64,000 nt of DNA from Rhodovulum visakhapatnamense (GTDB lineage Bacteria > Pseudomonadota > Alphaproteobacteria > Rhodobacterales > Rhodobacteraceae). The translations under genes and the position numbers were made by a program. Below the pieces are notes generated by a model that was not told where the DNA came from, searched no databases, and saw nothing but the letters and a program-made list of their open reading frames with translations. Shown in pieces: positions 13,067 to 22,315 of the stretch. Positions within the stretch are counted from its first letter, which is position 1; each line of letters starts with the position of its first letter. The stretch is taken from contig NZ_SOEB01000005.1 in NCBI RefSeq assembly GCF_004365965.1, positions 1 through 64,000 of the forward strand. The letters are read 5' to 3'.

Positions 13067-13798
13067 CTAGCGCCTCCGCCGCAGGGCCCGGAGCACGATG
13101 GGCAGCGCGGCCAGCGCCGCGAGGCCCAGAAGCGGCCCCAGCACCTGCGGTTCGAAGACGATCCCCAGATCGGGCCGCTCGCCCCGGGCGAAGACCTCGC
13201 CCAACCCGGCGCCGACCCAGGTATAGACCAGCGCCCCGGGCATGATCCCGAAGAAGGTGGTGAAGGCAAAGCGCCCGGCCGAGACCCCCACCAGCGCGGG
13301 CAGCAGGTTCGCCACGAAGAAGGGCACCGCAGGCACCAGCCGGATCAGGAACAGGACCGACAGCTCATTCTCGCGCAGCCCCTCGCGGAGCGAGGCGACG
13401 CGGCCCTCGCTGGCGTCGAGCCGGGCCGCGAGCCTGTCGCCCAGCCCCCAGCGTGCCGCAAGGAAGATCAGCACCGCGCCAAGCGTCGCGGCGGTCACGT
13501 TGAAGAGCACGCCCGGAAACACCCCGAACAGGAAGCCGCCCGCCAGTGTCGCCACCGTCGCCCCGGGCAGCGAGAAGGCCACGATGGCGACATAGGCCAG
13601 CATGAAGCCAAGCGCCGCCCCGGCGTAATTCGCGTCTCGCAGCGCGATCAGCGCCTCGCGATGGGCCGCCAGCGCCTCGAAATCGAGCTGGTCGCGCAGG
13701 GTCAGCGCGCCGACCGCCGCCACTGCGGCAATCGCGATCAGCGGCAGGTGGCGGCCTCGGGCCAGCCGGGTCTGGGGCATCTCGGTCGTCTCTGTCAT
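13067..13798 (-). CDS. TVP38/TMEM64 family inner-membrane protein
   Basis: 243 residues, polytopic. The family core (VTT/SNARE-associated) is visible: LPGATVATLAGGFLFGVFPG near residues 75-95, RLVPAVPFFVANLLPALVG near 150-170, and a C-terminal pair of helices. ATG 13798 is preceded by AGAGGA; the longer frame to 13852 has no ribosome site. Family members are DedA-like lipid or small-molecule membrane proteins of uncertain activity. Co-transcribed with the disulfide oxidoreductase, so the two probably work on a common redox or membrane task. Confidence 0.85.
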   Translation of the reverse strand: MTETTEMPQTRLARGRHLPLIAIAAVAAVGALTLRDQLDFEALAAHREALIALRDANYAGAALGFMLAYVAIVAFSLPGATVATLAGGFLFGVFPGVLFNVTAATLGAVLIFLAARWGLGDRLAARLDASEGRVASLREGLRENELSVLFLIRLVPAVPFFVANLLPALVGVSAGRFAFTTFFGIMPGALVYTWVGAGLGEVFARGERPDLGIVFEPQVLGPLLGLAALAALPIVLRALRRRR

Positions 13799-13984
13799 GA
13801 TCCTCTGGGCCGCTCTGGCGGCGAATGAAGGGTGGGATGCGTTCTTGGACAAGATGCACGGCCCCTGCCGCCCTGCACAGGCCGTTCACGCCGCATTGAT
13901 CGTTGGTGACCGGACTCCGGCCCCTTCGGAACCGCTTGCGCGGTGCGGACGCAGCCGATTGCAACATTTCCCGCGCGGGACGAA

Positions 13985-14012
13985 TTGACTTGCCCGCGCC
14001 AAGCCCCTAAAG
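13985..14012 (+). promoter_or_regulatory. Probable rpmH promoter
   Basis: TTGACT (13985-13990), a 16-bp spacer and CTAAAG (14007-14012), giving a leader of about 65 nt before rpmH. The region from 13799 to 14084 holds no gene. Confidence 0.5.
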
Positions 14013-14084
14013 GACGGGCTTCGAACACCATGGGGCCTTCGAATCCGCACGCGGTTTGGGTCCATCTCGACGGAGCGACGCGCG

Positions 14085-14219
14085 ATGAAACGCACCTATC
14101 AACCTTCGAACCTGGTCCGCAAGAAGCGTCACGGCTTCCGGGCCCGCATGGCCACCAAAGGCGGCCAGAAGATCCTGAACGCCCGCCGTGCCCGTGGCCG
14201 CAAGCGTCTGTGCGCCTGA
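14085..14219 (+). CDS. rpmH: Ribosomal protein L34
   Basis: 44 residues, the exact family length: [19 protein letters not shown], then [10 protein letters not shown] and the Arg/Lys-rich end [10 protein letters not shown]. Small basic 50S protein. First gene of the conserved rpmH-rnpA-yidD block, usually found near the chromosome origin region. Its size keeps it below common ORF cut-offs. Confidence 0.97.
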   Translation: MKRTYQPSNLVRKKRHGFRARMATKGGQKILNARRARGRKRLCA

Positions 14220-14244
14220 GACCACGCCTGACGGCGACCAAGAC

Positions 14245-14661
14245 ATGACACCGCCGGGGATGGGCGGGGCCTCCGACATGCCGGAGCGTTCCGAAGCGTC
14301 CCCGGCGGTTTCGTCATGCCTGACGGTGCTGTCCAAGCGCGCCGACTTCCTGCTGGCCGCGCGCGCCCGGCGGCAGTCGGCCCCGGCCTTCACGCTGCAG
14401 GCGCGGCGCCGGGAGGAGGCGCCCGGGGGCGGCATCCGGATAGGCTTTACCTGCTCCAAGAAGGTCGGCAATGCCGTCGCCCGCAACCGCGCCAAGCGCC
14501 GGTTGCGCGAAATCGCCCGGGCCGAGCTGCCGCAGCATGGCCGCCCGGGCTGGGATTACGTGTTGATCGGCCGCCCCGACGCGACCGCGACCCGCCCGTT
14601 CGAGGCGCTTCGCGCCGATCTGCGCCGCGCCCTCGACCGGCTGCATGCCGACGCGCCATGA
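14245..14661 (+). CDS. rnpA: Ribonuclease P protein component
   Basis: 138 residues. The family signature [20 protein letters not shown] followed by KRRLREIAR is present in the second half; the first 60 residues are a variable extension seen in rhodobacterial RnpA. Binds RNase P RNA and pre-tRNA leaders for 5' processing. Start is uncertain: ATG 14245 is used, ATG 14278 is possible, and neither has a strong ribosome site. Stop overlaps yidD (ATGA). Confidence 0.93.
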   Translation: MTPPGMGGASDMPERSEASPAVSSCLTVLSKRADFLLAARARRQSAPAFTLQARRREEAPGGGIRIGFTCSKKVGNAVARNRAKRRLREIARAELPQHGRPGWDYVLIGRPDATATRPFEALRADLRRALDRLHADAP

Positions 14662-14906
14662 GCCCGCTCGCGCGCCTCTTTGCCCTGCCGATCCGGGCCT
14701 ACCGGCTGGTGCTGTCGCCCTGGATCGGGTTCAACTGCCGCTATCAGCCGACTTGTTCGGCCTATGCGCTGGAGGCGCTGGAACGGCACGGCGCGCTGCG
14801 CGGCGGCGCGCTGGCGCTATGGCGGATCCTGCGCTGCAATCCCTGGGGCGGCTGCGGCTACGACCCGGTGCCGCCAAAACCTGGCGAGCCGCCGCCAGAG
14901 GGCTGA
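14658..14906 (+). CDS. yidD: Membrane protein insertion efficiency factor YidD
   Basis: 82 residues. An N-terminal amphipathic helix ([18 protein letters not shown]) is followed by the Cys-containing family core [15 protein letters not shown] and [12 protein letters not shown]. Peripheral inner-membrane protein that assists YidC-dependent insertion. Coupled to rnpA by a 4-bp overlap. Confidence 0.95.
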   Translation: MSPLARLFALPIRAYRLVLSPWIGFNCRYQPTCSAYALEALERHGALRGGALALWRILRCNPWGGCGYDPVPPKPGEPPPEG

Positions 14907-14976
14907 CGGCGGGCCGCGCTCCGGGGCCGCGCCTTTCCCCTTCCCCGACGGCGGGCGATCTGGCATAGGCTGCGCC

Positions 14977-15846
14977 ATGTTCGACGAGCCCGACGATATC
15001 CACCCGCTGTTTTACGGCGCGCCCTCGACCACCGAGTTCAAGAAGCTGCGCAAGCGGATCATTCGCGACACCCGCGAAGCCATCGAACAGTACGGGATGA
15101 TCGAGCGGGGCGCGCGCTGGCTGGTCTGCCTGTCGGGCGGCAAGGACAGCTTTACACTGCTGGCCGCACTCCACGAGCTGAAATGGCGCGGGCTGCTGCC
15201 GGTCGAGCTGCTGGCCTGCAATCTCGACCAGGGCCAGCCGGGCTTTCCGGCGACGGTGCTGCCCGAGTTCCTGACGAAGATGGGCGTGCCGCACCGGATC
15301 GAGTATCAGGACACCTATTCCATCGTCATGGACAAGATCCCCGAGGGGCGCACCTATTGCGCCTTGTGCTCGCGCCTCCGCCGCGGCAACCTCTACCGGA
15401 TCGCCCGCGAGGAGGGCTGTTCGGCCGTGGTGCTGGGCCATCACCGCGACGACATTCTCGAGACCTTCCTGCTGAACCTCTTCCATGGCGGGCGGCTGGC
15501 GACGATGCCGCCGAAACTTGTGAACGAGGAGGGCGATCTGTTCGTCTACCGCCCGCTCGCCCATGTCGCCGAGGCCGATTGTGCGCGCTTCGCGCAGGCG
15601 ATGAGCTATCCGGTGATCCCCTGCAATCTGTGCGGCAGCCAGGACGGGCTGCAGCGGATGCAGGTCAAGGCGATGCTCGACCAGTGGGAGGCGAACCATC
15701 CCGGGCGCCGCCAGAAGATGTTCCGCGCGCTGATGCATGTGCGGCCCTCACATCTGCTTGACCCGGCGCTGTTCGATTTCGCGGCGCTGGCGCGTCCGGC
15801 GGCCGGGACGCCCGGCGCCTTGCCCGGGGAGGCGCCGGACCCCTGA
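14977..15846 (+). CDS. ttcA: tRNA 2-thiocytidine(32) synthetase TtcA
   Basis: 289 residues. PP-loop SGGKDS at 53-58 activates C32 of tRNA with ATP. The iron-sulfur ligands are in C128-A-L-C131 and the downstream C216/C219 (CNLCGS). [20 protein letters not shown] is the family core. Thiolates cytidine 32 of certain tRNAs. ATG 14977 fits family length; a short unstructured C-terminal tail rich in Pro and Ala is extra. Located 70 bp after yidD. Confidence 0.93.
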   Translation: MFDEPDDIHPLFYGAPSTTEFKKLRKRIIRDTREAIEQYGMIERGARWLVCLSGGKDSFTLLAALHELKWRGLLPVELLACNLDQGQPGFPATVLPEFLTKMGVPHRIEYQDTYSIVMDKIPEGRTYCALCSRLRRGNLYRIAREEGCSAVVLGHHRDDILETFLLNLFHGGRLATMPPKLVNEEGDLFVYRPLAHVAEADCARFAQAMSYPVIPCNLCGSQDGLQRMQVKAMLDQWEANHPGRRQKMFRALMHVRPSHLLDPALFDFAALARPAAGTPGALPGEAPDP

Positions 15847-16088
15847 CGGCCCGCCCCTTGCCTGGGTTGCGTATCGGGTATTTTATCCAAGAAGAAGAAC
15901 GCGCTGCCTTCTTCCCGGTCCGGATACCCCCAGAGGATGCCCGCACCGGGCGATCCGCCGGGACGAGGCAGGGCGCAGGCCCGCGCCGTCCCGGCCCAGC
16001 CCCTGTGCGTCGGCAAAACGACTTGACCTCCCCGGCCTCAATCTGTTGAAGCACCCACACCTTTAAAAGGACGGGGTGGCGGTCTGCC

Positions 16089-17939
16089 ATGGACGATCAG
16101 AACAAGAATCTCATTCTCGCAACGGCGCTCAGCTTTCTGGTGATCCTCGGGTGGTTCCTGCTGTTCCCGCCCGAACAGCAGACCCCGAGCGAGGAACCGG
16201 CCGTCGCGACGACGACCGCGACCGACAATGGCACGACGCCGGACGTCGCCGCCGCTCCGCCCGCGGCCCCGGGCACCGGCGCGGCCGCCACGCCCGAGAC
16301 CGCCGCGCCCTCGCTGGCCTCGGAGGCGCCCCGGCTTTCGATCGAGACGCCGCGCCTGACCGGGTCGATCTCGCTGCTGGGCGGGCGCATCGACCGGCTG
16401 TCGCTGAAAGGCTATCACGAGACGCTCGATCCGGACTCGCCGCTGGTGTCGCTGCTGGAGCCGGTCGGGACCGAACGGCCCTATTACGCGCTTTACGGCT
16501 GGGCGCCCGCGGGCGATCTGGGCTATGAGGACGTGCCCGGCGCCAACACGCTCTGGACGCTTGACGGCAGCGACACGCTGACCGTCGAAAGCCCCGTCTC
16601 GATGCATTGGGACAATGGCAAGGGCCTGACCTTCCACCGCACCATCAGCATCGACGAGAACTACATGTTCACCGTCGCGCAAAGCGTCGAGAACGCCACC
16701 GGCGGCGCGGTGCGCCTGGCCCCCTATGGCATCGTCGCGCGTCATGGCCAGCCCGAGGGCAGCCGGTTCTACATCCTGCACGAGGGTGTCGTCCGGCAGA
16801 CCGACGAGGAACTGGAAGAGATCAAGTACAAGAAGATGCCCGACATGGATTATGTCGAGCGCGAAGGGGCCAATGCCGAGGTCACCGGCGTTCAGGAGAA
16901 CGGCTGGATCGGTTTCACCGACAAGTACTGGATGACCACGCTGATCCCGGAACCCGGTCAGCCCTTCACCTCGGTCGCGAAATACGTCTCGGGCCCCGAC
17001 ATCTATCAGGTCGAGGCGCGGCTGCCGGTCGTGACCGTCGCGGCCGGTGCGACCGAGGGCACCTCGACCATGCTGTTCGCGGGCGCCAAGGAATGGGAGA
17101 CGATCCACCATTACCAGACCGATGACGGCATCTTCCGCTTCATCGACTCGATCGACTGGGGCTGGTTCTTCTTCTTCACCAAGCCGATCTTCCGTGTGCT
17201 GCACTGGCTGAACGGGGCGATGTCGGGTCTGGGCGTGCCGGGCTCGATGGGCTGGTCGATCATCCTGCTGACCGTCATCATCAAGGCCGTCGTGCTGCCG
17301 CTGGCCTACAAGTCCTACAGCTCGATGGCGAAGATGAAGGAACTTCAGCCCAAGATGGAAGAGCTGAAGGAGCGCTGCGGCGACGACCGCCAGAAGCTGC
17401 AGCAAGAGATGATGGCGCTCTACAAGAAAGAGCAGGTCAACCCCGCCGCGGGCTGTCTGCCGCTCTTCGTGCAGATCCCGATCTTCTTCTCGCTCTACAA
17501 GGTGATCTTCGTCACCATCGAGCTGCGCCACGCGCCCTGGATCGGCTGGATCCACGACCTGTCGGCGCCCGATCCGTCCTCGATCCTGAACCTGTTCGGC
17601 CTGCTGCCCTATGCGCCGCCGGAGCCGGGCTCGTTCCTTGCGATCCTGTCGCTGGGTGTGCTGCCGATCCTGCTGGGGATCTCGATGTGGCTGCAGCAGA
17701 AGCTGAACCCGACGCCCACGGATCCGACGCAGGCCATGGTCTTTGCCTGGCTGCCCTGGGTGTTCATGTTCATGCTGGGCAACTTCGCCAGCGGGCTGGT
17801 GCTGTACTGGATCTGCAACAACACGATCACCTTCATCCAGCAATATGCGATCATGCGCATCCACGGGTATCACCCCGACGTGCTGGGCAATATCCGGTCG
17901 AGCTTCCGCAAGAAGAAGCCGGAACCGGAGCACAAATGA
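16089..17939 (+). CDS. yidC: Membrane protein insertase YidC
   Basis: 616 residues, the long proteobacterial form. TM1 at about 7-27, a large periplasmic beta domain (about 60-350), then the conserved insertase core with PMGWSI-like GSMGWSIILLTVIIKAVVLP, the cytoplasmic coiled hairpin (MAKMKELQPKMEELKERCGD), QIPIFFSLYKV and the last helices, ending with a basic tail. Inserts and folds inner-membrane proteins alone or with SecYEG. AAAGGACGGGG lies upstream. The 242-bp gap before it (15847-16088) holds no gene. Its TGA overlaps the MOSC gene. Confidence 0.97.
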   Translation: MDDQNKNLILATALSFLVILGWFLLFPPEQQTPSEEPAVATTTATDNGTTPDVAAAPPAAPGTGAAATPETAAPSLASEAPRLSIETPRLTGSISLLGGRIDRLSLKGYHETLDPDSPLVSLLEPVGTERPYYALYGWAPAGDLGYEDVPGANTLWTLDGSDTLTVESPVSMHWDNGKGLTFHRTISIDENYMFTVAQSVENATGGAVRLAPYGIVARHGQPEGSRFYILHEGVVRQTDEELEEIKYKKMPDMDYVEREGANAEVTGVQENGWIGFTDKYWMTTLIPEPGQPFTSVAKYVSGPDIYQVEARLPVVTVAAGATEGTSTMLFAGAKEWETIHHYQTDDGIFRFIDSIDWGWFFFFTKPIFRVLHWLNGAMSGLGVPGSMGWSIILLTVIIKAVVLPLAYKSYSSMAKMKELQPKMEELKERCGDDRQKLQQEMMALYKKEQVNPAAGCLPLFVQIPIFFSLYKVIFVTIELRHAPWIGWIHDLSAPDPSSILNLFGLLPYAPPEPGSFLAILSLGVLPILLGISMWLQQKLNPTPTDPTQAMVFAWLPWVFMFMLGNFASGLVLYWICNNTITFIQQYAIMRIHGYHPDVLGNIRSSFRKKKPEPEHK

Positions 17940-18682
17940 CGGCACGGCTGGCCCGGATCTATCGCCACCCGATCAAGGGCCACGGCGCCGAGGCGCTGGA
18001 GGCGGTGGATCTTCAGGCCGGCCGGACCCTGCCCTGGGACCGCACCTGGGCCGTGGCGCACGAGGCGTCGCGGGCAGACGGAACCGGCTGGGCGCCCTGC
18101 GCGAATTTCTCGCGCGGGGCGAAGGCGCCGCAGCTGATGGCCATCGGCGCGCGGCTGGACGAGGCGGCCGGGCACGTGACCCTGACCCATCCCGCCCGGC
18201 CCGATCTGACCTTTTCTCCCGACCACGAGGGCGCGGCCCTGATCGACTGGGTCCGCCCGCTGATGCCCGGGGACCGCGCCGCCTCGGCCCGGATCGTCCG
18301 GGCGCCGGGGCGCGGCATGACCGACAGCGCCTTTCCCTCGATCAGCCTCCTGGGGCTCGCCTCGCTCGAAGCGCTGTCGGAAAAGGTTGGCCAGAGCCTG
18401 TCGCCGCTGCGCTTTCGCGGGAATTTCTGGATCGAGGGGCTTGCCCCCTTTGCCGAGTTCGACTGGGTCGGACAGAAGGTGCGGCTGGGCCGGGCGGTGA
18501 TCGAGGTGCGCGAGCGCATCACCCGCTGTCTGGCGACCGCCGCCAACCCCGAAACCGGCGAACGCGACGCCGACACGCTGGGCGCGCTGCAGACCGGCTG
18601 GGGGCACAAGCAATTCGGCGTCTATGCCGAGGTGATCGAGGGCGGCCGCGTGGCCCTTGGCGACGCTGTGGAGGCGCTATGA
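17936..18682 (+). CDS. MOSC domain-containing protein
   Basis: 248 residues. N-terminal YRHPIKGHGAEAL matches the MOSC beta-barrel N-domain (PVKSxxGE-like). The C-terminal MOSC part has LRFRGNFWIEGL, the ITRCLATAANPETG segment with the conserved Cys, and HKQFGVYAEV. MOSC proteins carry sulfur or molybdenum-cofactor chemistry; the substrate here is unknown. Starts in an ATGA overlap with yidC and ends overlapping engB, an arrangement conserved in Rhodobacteraceae as I recall. Confidence 0.88.
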   Translation: MTARLARIYRHPIKGHGAEALEAVDLQAGRTLPWDRTWAVAHEASRADGTGWAPCANFSRGAKAPQLMAIGARLDEAAGHVTLTHPARPDLTFSPDHEGAALIDWVRPLMPGDRAASARIVRAPGRGMTDSAFPSISLLGLASLEALSEKVGQSLSPLRFRGNFWIEGLAPFAEFDWVGQKVRLGRAVIEVRERITRCLATAANPETGERDADTLGALQTGWGHKQFGVYAEVIEGGRVALGDAVEAL

Positions 18683-19332
18683 CACCCCTTCCCTTCCCCC
18701 TGACGCCCGAACCCGATGCCGAGGCCGCCGAACGCGGGCGCAAGCTTTTCGCGGGGCCCGTCGAGTTCCTGAAGGGCGTCGTTGCGATGGACGGGCTGCC
18801 GCCCGCCGACCGGCCCGAGCTGTGCTTTGCCGGGCGGTCCAATGTCGGCAAGTCGAGCCTCATCAACGCGCTGACCGGGCGCAAGGGGCTGGCGCGGGCC
18901 TCGAACACGCCGGGGCGGACGCAGGAGATCAACTACTTCACCCTGGGCGACAGCCATTACCTGGTCGACCTGCCGGGCTATGGCTATGCCGAGGCGCCGG
19001 TGAAGATCGTCGAGAAATGGCAACGCCTGCTGAAGTCCTATCTGGCCGGACGGCAGACGCTGCGCCGCGCCTTCGTGCTGATCGACGCGCGGCACGGGGT
19101 GAAGGCGGTCGACGACGAGATCATGAAGCTGCTCGACGGCGCCGCGGTGACCTTCCAGACGGTGCTGACCAAGGCCGACAAGGTGAAGGCCGCCGACCGC
19201 GACGCGGTCCTGACCCAGGTCCGGGGCGCGCTGGCGCGCCACCCCGCCGCCTTCCCCGAGATCCTGCTGACCTCGTCCGAGAAGGGCGACGGGATCGCCA
19301 CCTTGCGCGCGGTGATCGAGGGTATCGGCTAG
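18679..19332 (+). CDS. engB: Ribosome biogenesis GTPase EngB/YsxC
   Basis: 217 residues. G1 GRSNVGKSS at 52-60, G2 region NTPGRTQEINYF, G3 DLPGYGYA, G4 TKADK. Essential GTPase for 50S assembly. The ATG sits behind GGAGGCGCT within the end of the MOSC gene (4-bp overlap). Converges on the SDR gene 26 bp downstream. Confidence 0.95.
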   Translation: MTPLPFPLTPEPDAEAAERGRKLFAGPVEFLKGVVAMDGLPPADRPELCFAGRSNVGKSSLINALTGRKGLARASNTPGRTQEINYFTLGDSHYLVDLPGYGYAEAPVKIVEKWQRLLKSYLAGRQTLRRAFVLIDARHGVKAVDDEIMKLLDGAAVTFQTVLTKADKVKAADRDAVLTQVRGALARHPAAFPEILLTSSEKGDGIATLRAVIEGIG

Positions 19333-19358
19333 GGCCGGCGGCGCGTCCTTGGGCCTGC

Positions 19359-20090
19359 TCAGACGTGCTGGCCCGCGTTCACCTCGATCTCGGCGCCGGT
19401 GACGTAGCTTGCATCCTCCGAACAGAGGAAATGGATCACGCTGGCCACTTCGTCGGGCTGGCCCAGACGGCGCAGCGGCAGGCCCTCGACGATCTTATCG
19501 GTGCCGGGGCTCAGGATCGAGGTCTCGACCTCTCCGGGCGCGATGGCATTCACCCGGACGCCGAGCGGGCCGAAATCATGGGCCATCTCGCGGGTCAGCG
19601 CCGCCAGCGCCGCCTTGGATGTCGCATAGGCCGCGCCCGCGAAAGGGTGCACCCGGCTGCCCGCGATCGAGGTGACGTTGACGATGGCGCCCTTGGCGGC
19701 GGCCAGTTCGTCCTGCAGACCGCGCGCCAGCACGATCGAGGCGAAGAAGTTCACGTTGAAGACCTGCCCCCAGGTCCGCATGTCGGTGTCCAGCGTGTTC
19801 AGCCGCCCGCCCTCTTCGGTCTTGGGCGAGATCCCGGCATTGTTGACCAGCGCGTGCAGCTTGCCATCGGCCAGCTTGCCGCGCACCACCTCGATGGCGC
19901 GCTTGGTCATGGCGGGCTCGGCCAGATCGATCTGGATATGGTTCTCGGACCCGCCGGGCCAGGGACAGCGCGGGTCGAAGGGATGCCGCGAACAGGTCAG
20001 GACCCGCCAGCCTTCGGCCGAAAAGCGCTTGACCGTCGCATGCCCGATGCCCCGGCTCGCCCCGGTCAGCAACATTACCCTCTGTTCCAT
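19359..20090 (-). CDS. SDR-family NAD(P)-dependent oxidoreductase
   Basis: 243 residues, classical short-chain dehydrogenase. Nucleotide-binding TGASRGIG at 9-16, NNAG motif in the middle, catalytic Ser in VTSIAGS and the YATSK pair Tyr/Lys, then the IAPGEVET loop. An inserted segment around residues 38-48 (DPRCPWPGG) is unusual. Substrate not predictable from sequence; acetoacetyl-CoA- or sugar-type reduction are both possible. Divergent from argB. Confidence 0.85.
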   Translation of the reverse strand: MEQRVMLLTGASRGIGHATVKRFSAEGWRVLTCSRHPFDPRCPWPGGSENHIQIDLAEPAMTKRAIEVVRGKLADGKLHALVNNAGISPKTEEGGRLNTLDTDMRTWGQVFNVNFFASIVLARGLQDELAAAKGAIVNVTSIAGSRVHPFAGAAYATSKAALAALTREMAHDFGPLGVRVNAIAPGEVETSILSPGTDKIVEGLPLRRLGQPDEVASVIHFLCSEDASYVTGAEIEVNAGQHV

Positions 20091-20152
20091 CGCACCCTTC
20101 CCGTTCTGCGGAGTGCTGAACGTAAGCCCGGTGCGCCAAAAGACAATCGCCC

Positions 20153-20181
20153 TTGGCCTGCGGACGCGCAGGCGCTAACAG
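20153..20181 (+). promoter_or_regulatory. Possible argB promoter
   Basis: TTGGCC (20153-20158), a 17-bp spacer and TAACAG (20176-20181), 24 bp before the argB start. Both boxes are moderate matches only. Confidence 0.35.
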
Positions 20182-20205
20182 AAGTTCAGCAGACGGACCC
20201 GCAGG

Positions 20206-21078
20206 ATGAGAAAACAGACGGCCATGAATCGCGACTGGATCGCCACCGCCCGGACCCTGTCCGAGGCGCTGCCCTATCTTCAGCGCTATACCGGCGCCAT
20301 CGTCGTCATCAAGTTCGGCGGTCACGCCATGGGCGACGACGCCGAGATGGAAAGCTTTGCCCGCGACGTGGTGCTGATGCGCCAGGTTGGCGTGAACCCG
20401 GTGGTGGTGCATGGCGGCGGGCCGATGATCAACGAGATGCTGGCCAAGCTCGGTGTCGTGTCCGAATTCGTCAAGGGCAAGCGGGTGACCGATGCCGCCA
20501 CCGTCGAGGTGGTCGAGATGGTGCTGTCGGGCCGCGTCAACAAGCGGATCGTGCAGGCGATCAACGACCAGGGCGGCAAGGCGGTCGGACTGTCGGGCAA
20601 GGATGCGGGGCTGATCGTCTGCGACCAGACCGACCCGGCCCTGGGCTTCGTCGGCACGCCGTCTGAGGTCAATCCGCTGGTGCTGCGCCAGTTGTTCGAG
20701 GCCGGGATGATCCCGGTCGTGGCGCCGCTGGGCGCGGGGCGCGAGGGCGAGACCTTCAACATCAACGGCGACACTGCGGCCGGCGCCATCGCCGCGGCGC
20801 TGAAGGCCGACCGGCTGCTGCTGTTGACCGATGTGGCCGGGGTCAAGAACGCGGCGGGCGATGTTGTGACCGAACTGACCCCCGATCATATCCGCGAGAT
20901 GACCGCCTCGGGCGTGATTGCGGGCGGGATGATCCCCAAGACCGAAACCGCATTGACGGCCATCGAGGGCGGTGTGCGCGCGGTGGTGATCCTCGACGGG
21001 CGCGCGCCCAATGCCTGCCTGCTGGAGCTTTTCACCGATCACGGGGCGGGGTCGCTGATCCGCGCGCCGCGTCCCTGA
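20206..21078 (+). CDS. argB: Acetylglutamate kinase
   Basis: 290 residues. [13 protein letters not shown], the VHGGGPMIN loop, [31 protein letters not shown] and [11 protein letters not shown] are family signatures. Phosphorylates N-acetylglutamate in arginine biosynthesis. It has the long N-terminal helix typical of hexameric, arginine-inhibited enzymes. ATG 20206 is used, ATG 20224 is equally plausible. Stands alone, with no other arg gene nearby. Confidence 0.95.
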   Translation: MRKQTAMNRDWIATARTLSEALPYLQRYTGAIVVIKFGGHAMGDDAEMESFARDVVLMRQVGVNPVVVHGGGPMINEMLAKLGVVSEFVKGKRVTDAATVEVVEMVLSGRVNKRIVQAINDQGGKAVGLSGKDAGLIVCDQTDPALGFVGTPSEVNPLVLRQLFEAGMIPVVAPLGAGREGETFNINGDTAAGAIAAALKADRLLLLTDVAGVKNAAGDVVTELTPDHIREMTASGVIAGGMIPKTETALTAIEGGVRAVVILDGRAPNACLLELFTDHGAGSLIRAPRP

Positions 21079-21153
21079 CGCCGAACGCGCTGGCCGGGAG
21101 AGCAGAGCTGTGACAGGATGCGCCCGACCCGCGACAAGCAAAGCGGCCTGCCG

Positions 21154-21660
21154 ATGAGTTTGCGCCTGATCCTCGTCCGACACGCGAAATCGAGTTGGGA
21201 CGACCCGAGCGAGGACGATCACGACCGCCCGCTCAACCCGCGTGGCCGCGAGGCGGCGCCGAAGGTCGGCCAATGGCTGGCCGAGCGCGGGCATGTGCCC
21301 GCCGAAGTGGTCAGCTCGACCGCCCGCCGCACACTGGAAACCTGGGACCGGATGGCGCCGGTGCTGGGCGAATCGACGGTGATGCGGCGCGATCCCGGGC
21401 TTTACCACGCCCCTGCCGAACGGATGCTGGAGGCCCTGAACAATTGCGCGGCCTCGCCGGTGCTGATGCTGGGCCACAATCCCGGCATCGCCGATTTCGC
21501 GGCGCGGCTGCTGGACGGCCCGCCCGACGCACAGCGCTTTGCCAGCTTTCCCACCTGCGCCACGCTGGTCGCCGATTTCGACGCCGCCGACTGGACCGAG
21601 ATCGAGTTCGGCACCGGGCGGATGATCGACTTCATCACCCCCAAGCAGCTTATGCCCTGA
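21154..21660 (+). CDS. Histidine phosphatase, SixA-like
   Basis: 168 residues of the phosphoglycerate mutase/histidine acid phosphatase superfamily. LVRHAKSSW near the N-terminus gives the catalytic His, DRPLNPRGREAAP follows, VSSTARRTLET supplies the second Arg, and LMLGHNPG the second His. SixA-like enzymes dephosphorylate phosphohistidine proteins; the substrate here is unknown. The start at 21154 follows the family; the frame opens at 21118, where AGGATG could also serve. Confidence 0.82.
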   Translation: MSLRLILVRHAKSSWDDPSEDDHDRPLNPRGREAAPKVGQWLAERGHVPAEVVSSTARRTLETWDRMAPVLGESTVMRRDPGLYHAPAERMLEALNNCAASPVLMLGHNPGIADFAARLLDGPPDAQRFASFPTCATLVADFDAADWTEIEFGTGRMIDFITPKQLMP

Positions 21661-21690
21661 CCCGCGGGCGCGGCCGGTCGCGCCCGCGGG
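21661..21690. terminator. Bidirectional terminator hairpin
   Basis: Perfect 11-bp stem CCCGCGGGCGC/GCGCCCGCGGG with an 8-nt loop, exactly between two convergent genes. No T-run on either side, so strength is uncertain. Confidence 0.5.
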
Positions 21691-21702
21691 CCGGTCTTCG
21701 GC

Positions 21703-22074
21703 CTAGTCGGCGCCGCCGGGCGTTCCGCTGAAGGTCACGGTCACATCCTCGTCGCGGGCGATGAACTGGCAGGCCAAGCGATAGCGCGGCGGCATGTCCC
21801 GCACTTCGGCATCCTCGATTTCCTCCTGGGTCAGCTTGCCCAGATCCTTCAGCTTCTGCTTTTCCTTGTCGGTCAGCATGATCGCCTTCTTCTGGTCGGG
21901 GTTGTCATAGGTGACCTCGATCAGGCACGAGCCGCAATTTCCGTCCCGGCAGTCGAAGGGGATCGGAATCCGGTTGTCCTCGGCCAGAGCCAGGATGGTC
22001 TTGGTATCTCCCGCCACGCCGTAAACGGCCTTGTCCTTGTGCATCAAGGGGGAGGAGAAGGTGATGATCGCCAT
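21703..22074 (-). CDS. [2Fe-2S] ferredoxin-type protein
   Basis: 123 residues. FDCRDGNCGSC gives cluster ligands C42, C47 and C50; the fourth is C102 in LACQF. The gap of 51 residues between the third and fourth Cys is longer than in plant-type ferredoxins (about 30), because of a charged helical insert (KEKQKLKDLGKLTQEEIED). ATG 22074 follows AAGGGATC; the frame continues upstream with no ribosome site. Soluble electron carrier; partner unknown. Confidence 0.85.
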   Translation of the reverse strand: MAIITFSSPLMHKDKAVYGVAGDTKTILALAEDNRIPIPFDCRDGNCGSCLIEVTYDNPDQKKAIMLTDKEKQKLKDLGKLTQEEIEDAEVRDMPPRYRLACQFIARDEDVTVTFSGTPGGAD

Positions 22075-22251
22075 GTCGCTAGATCCCTTGGCTGGGGCCG
22101 CCCGCACCCGAAGGCCCGGACGGCTGATGGTTGGTTCGAACCGTGTGCGCGTCTCCACCCTTGGGGAAGCAGCATTCATGCCAGCGCGTGACCCGGCTTT
22201 CGCGGCACTCGCCGCGCCAAAGTGGGGGAAATCCGACATCGCCCCCGCCAA

Positions 22252-22285
22252 AGACGACAAGGGCGCCCGGGCAGGCCCGGGCGCC
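22252..22285 (-). terminator. Terminator of the bzt operon
   Basis: 10-bp GC-rich stem (arms 22262-22271 and 22276-22285) 31 bp after the bztD stop, followed on the - strand by a weakly T-rich tract. Confidence 0.5.
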
Positions 22286-22315
22286 AGTCGCGGAAAAATC
22301 GCAATCGACGGGCTA

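Noticed and set aside
10381-13245. 954-codon open frame on the + strand
   Set aside because: Antisense to the histidine kinase and FAD oxidoreductase genes, Gln/His/Arg/Asp-rich composition typical of high-GC shadow frames, no ribosome site, no domain.
16038-17945. 635-codon - strand frame opposite yidC
   Set aside because: Exact shadow of yidC with low-complexity His/Arg/Asp composition and no start signal.
21118-21153. Longer N-terminus for the histidine phosphatase
   Set aside because: Twelve extra residues precede the family start without conserved features; kept only as an alternative start.
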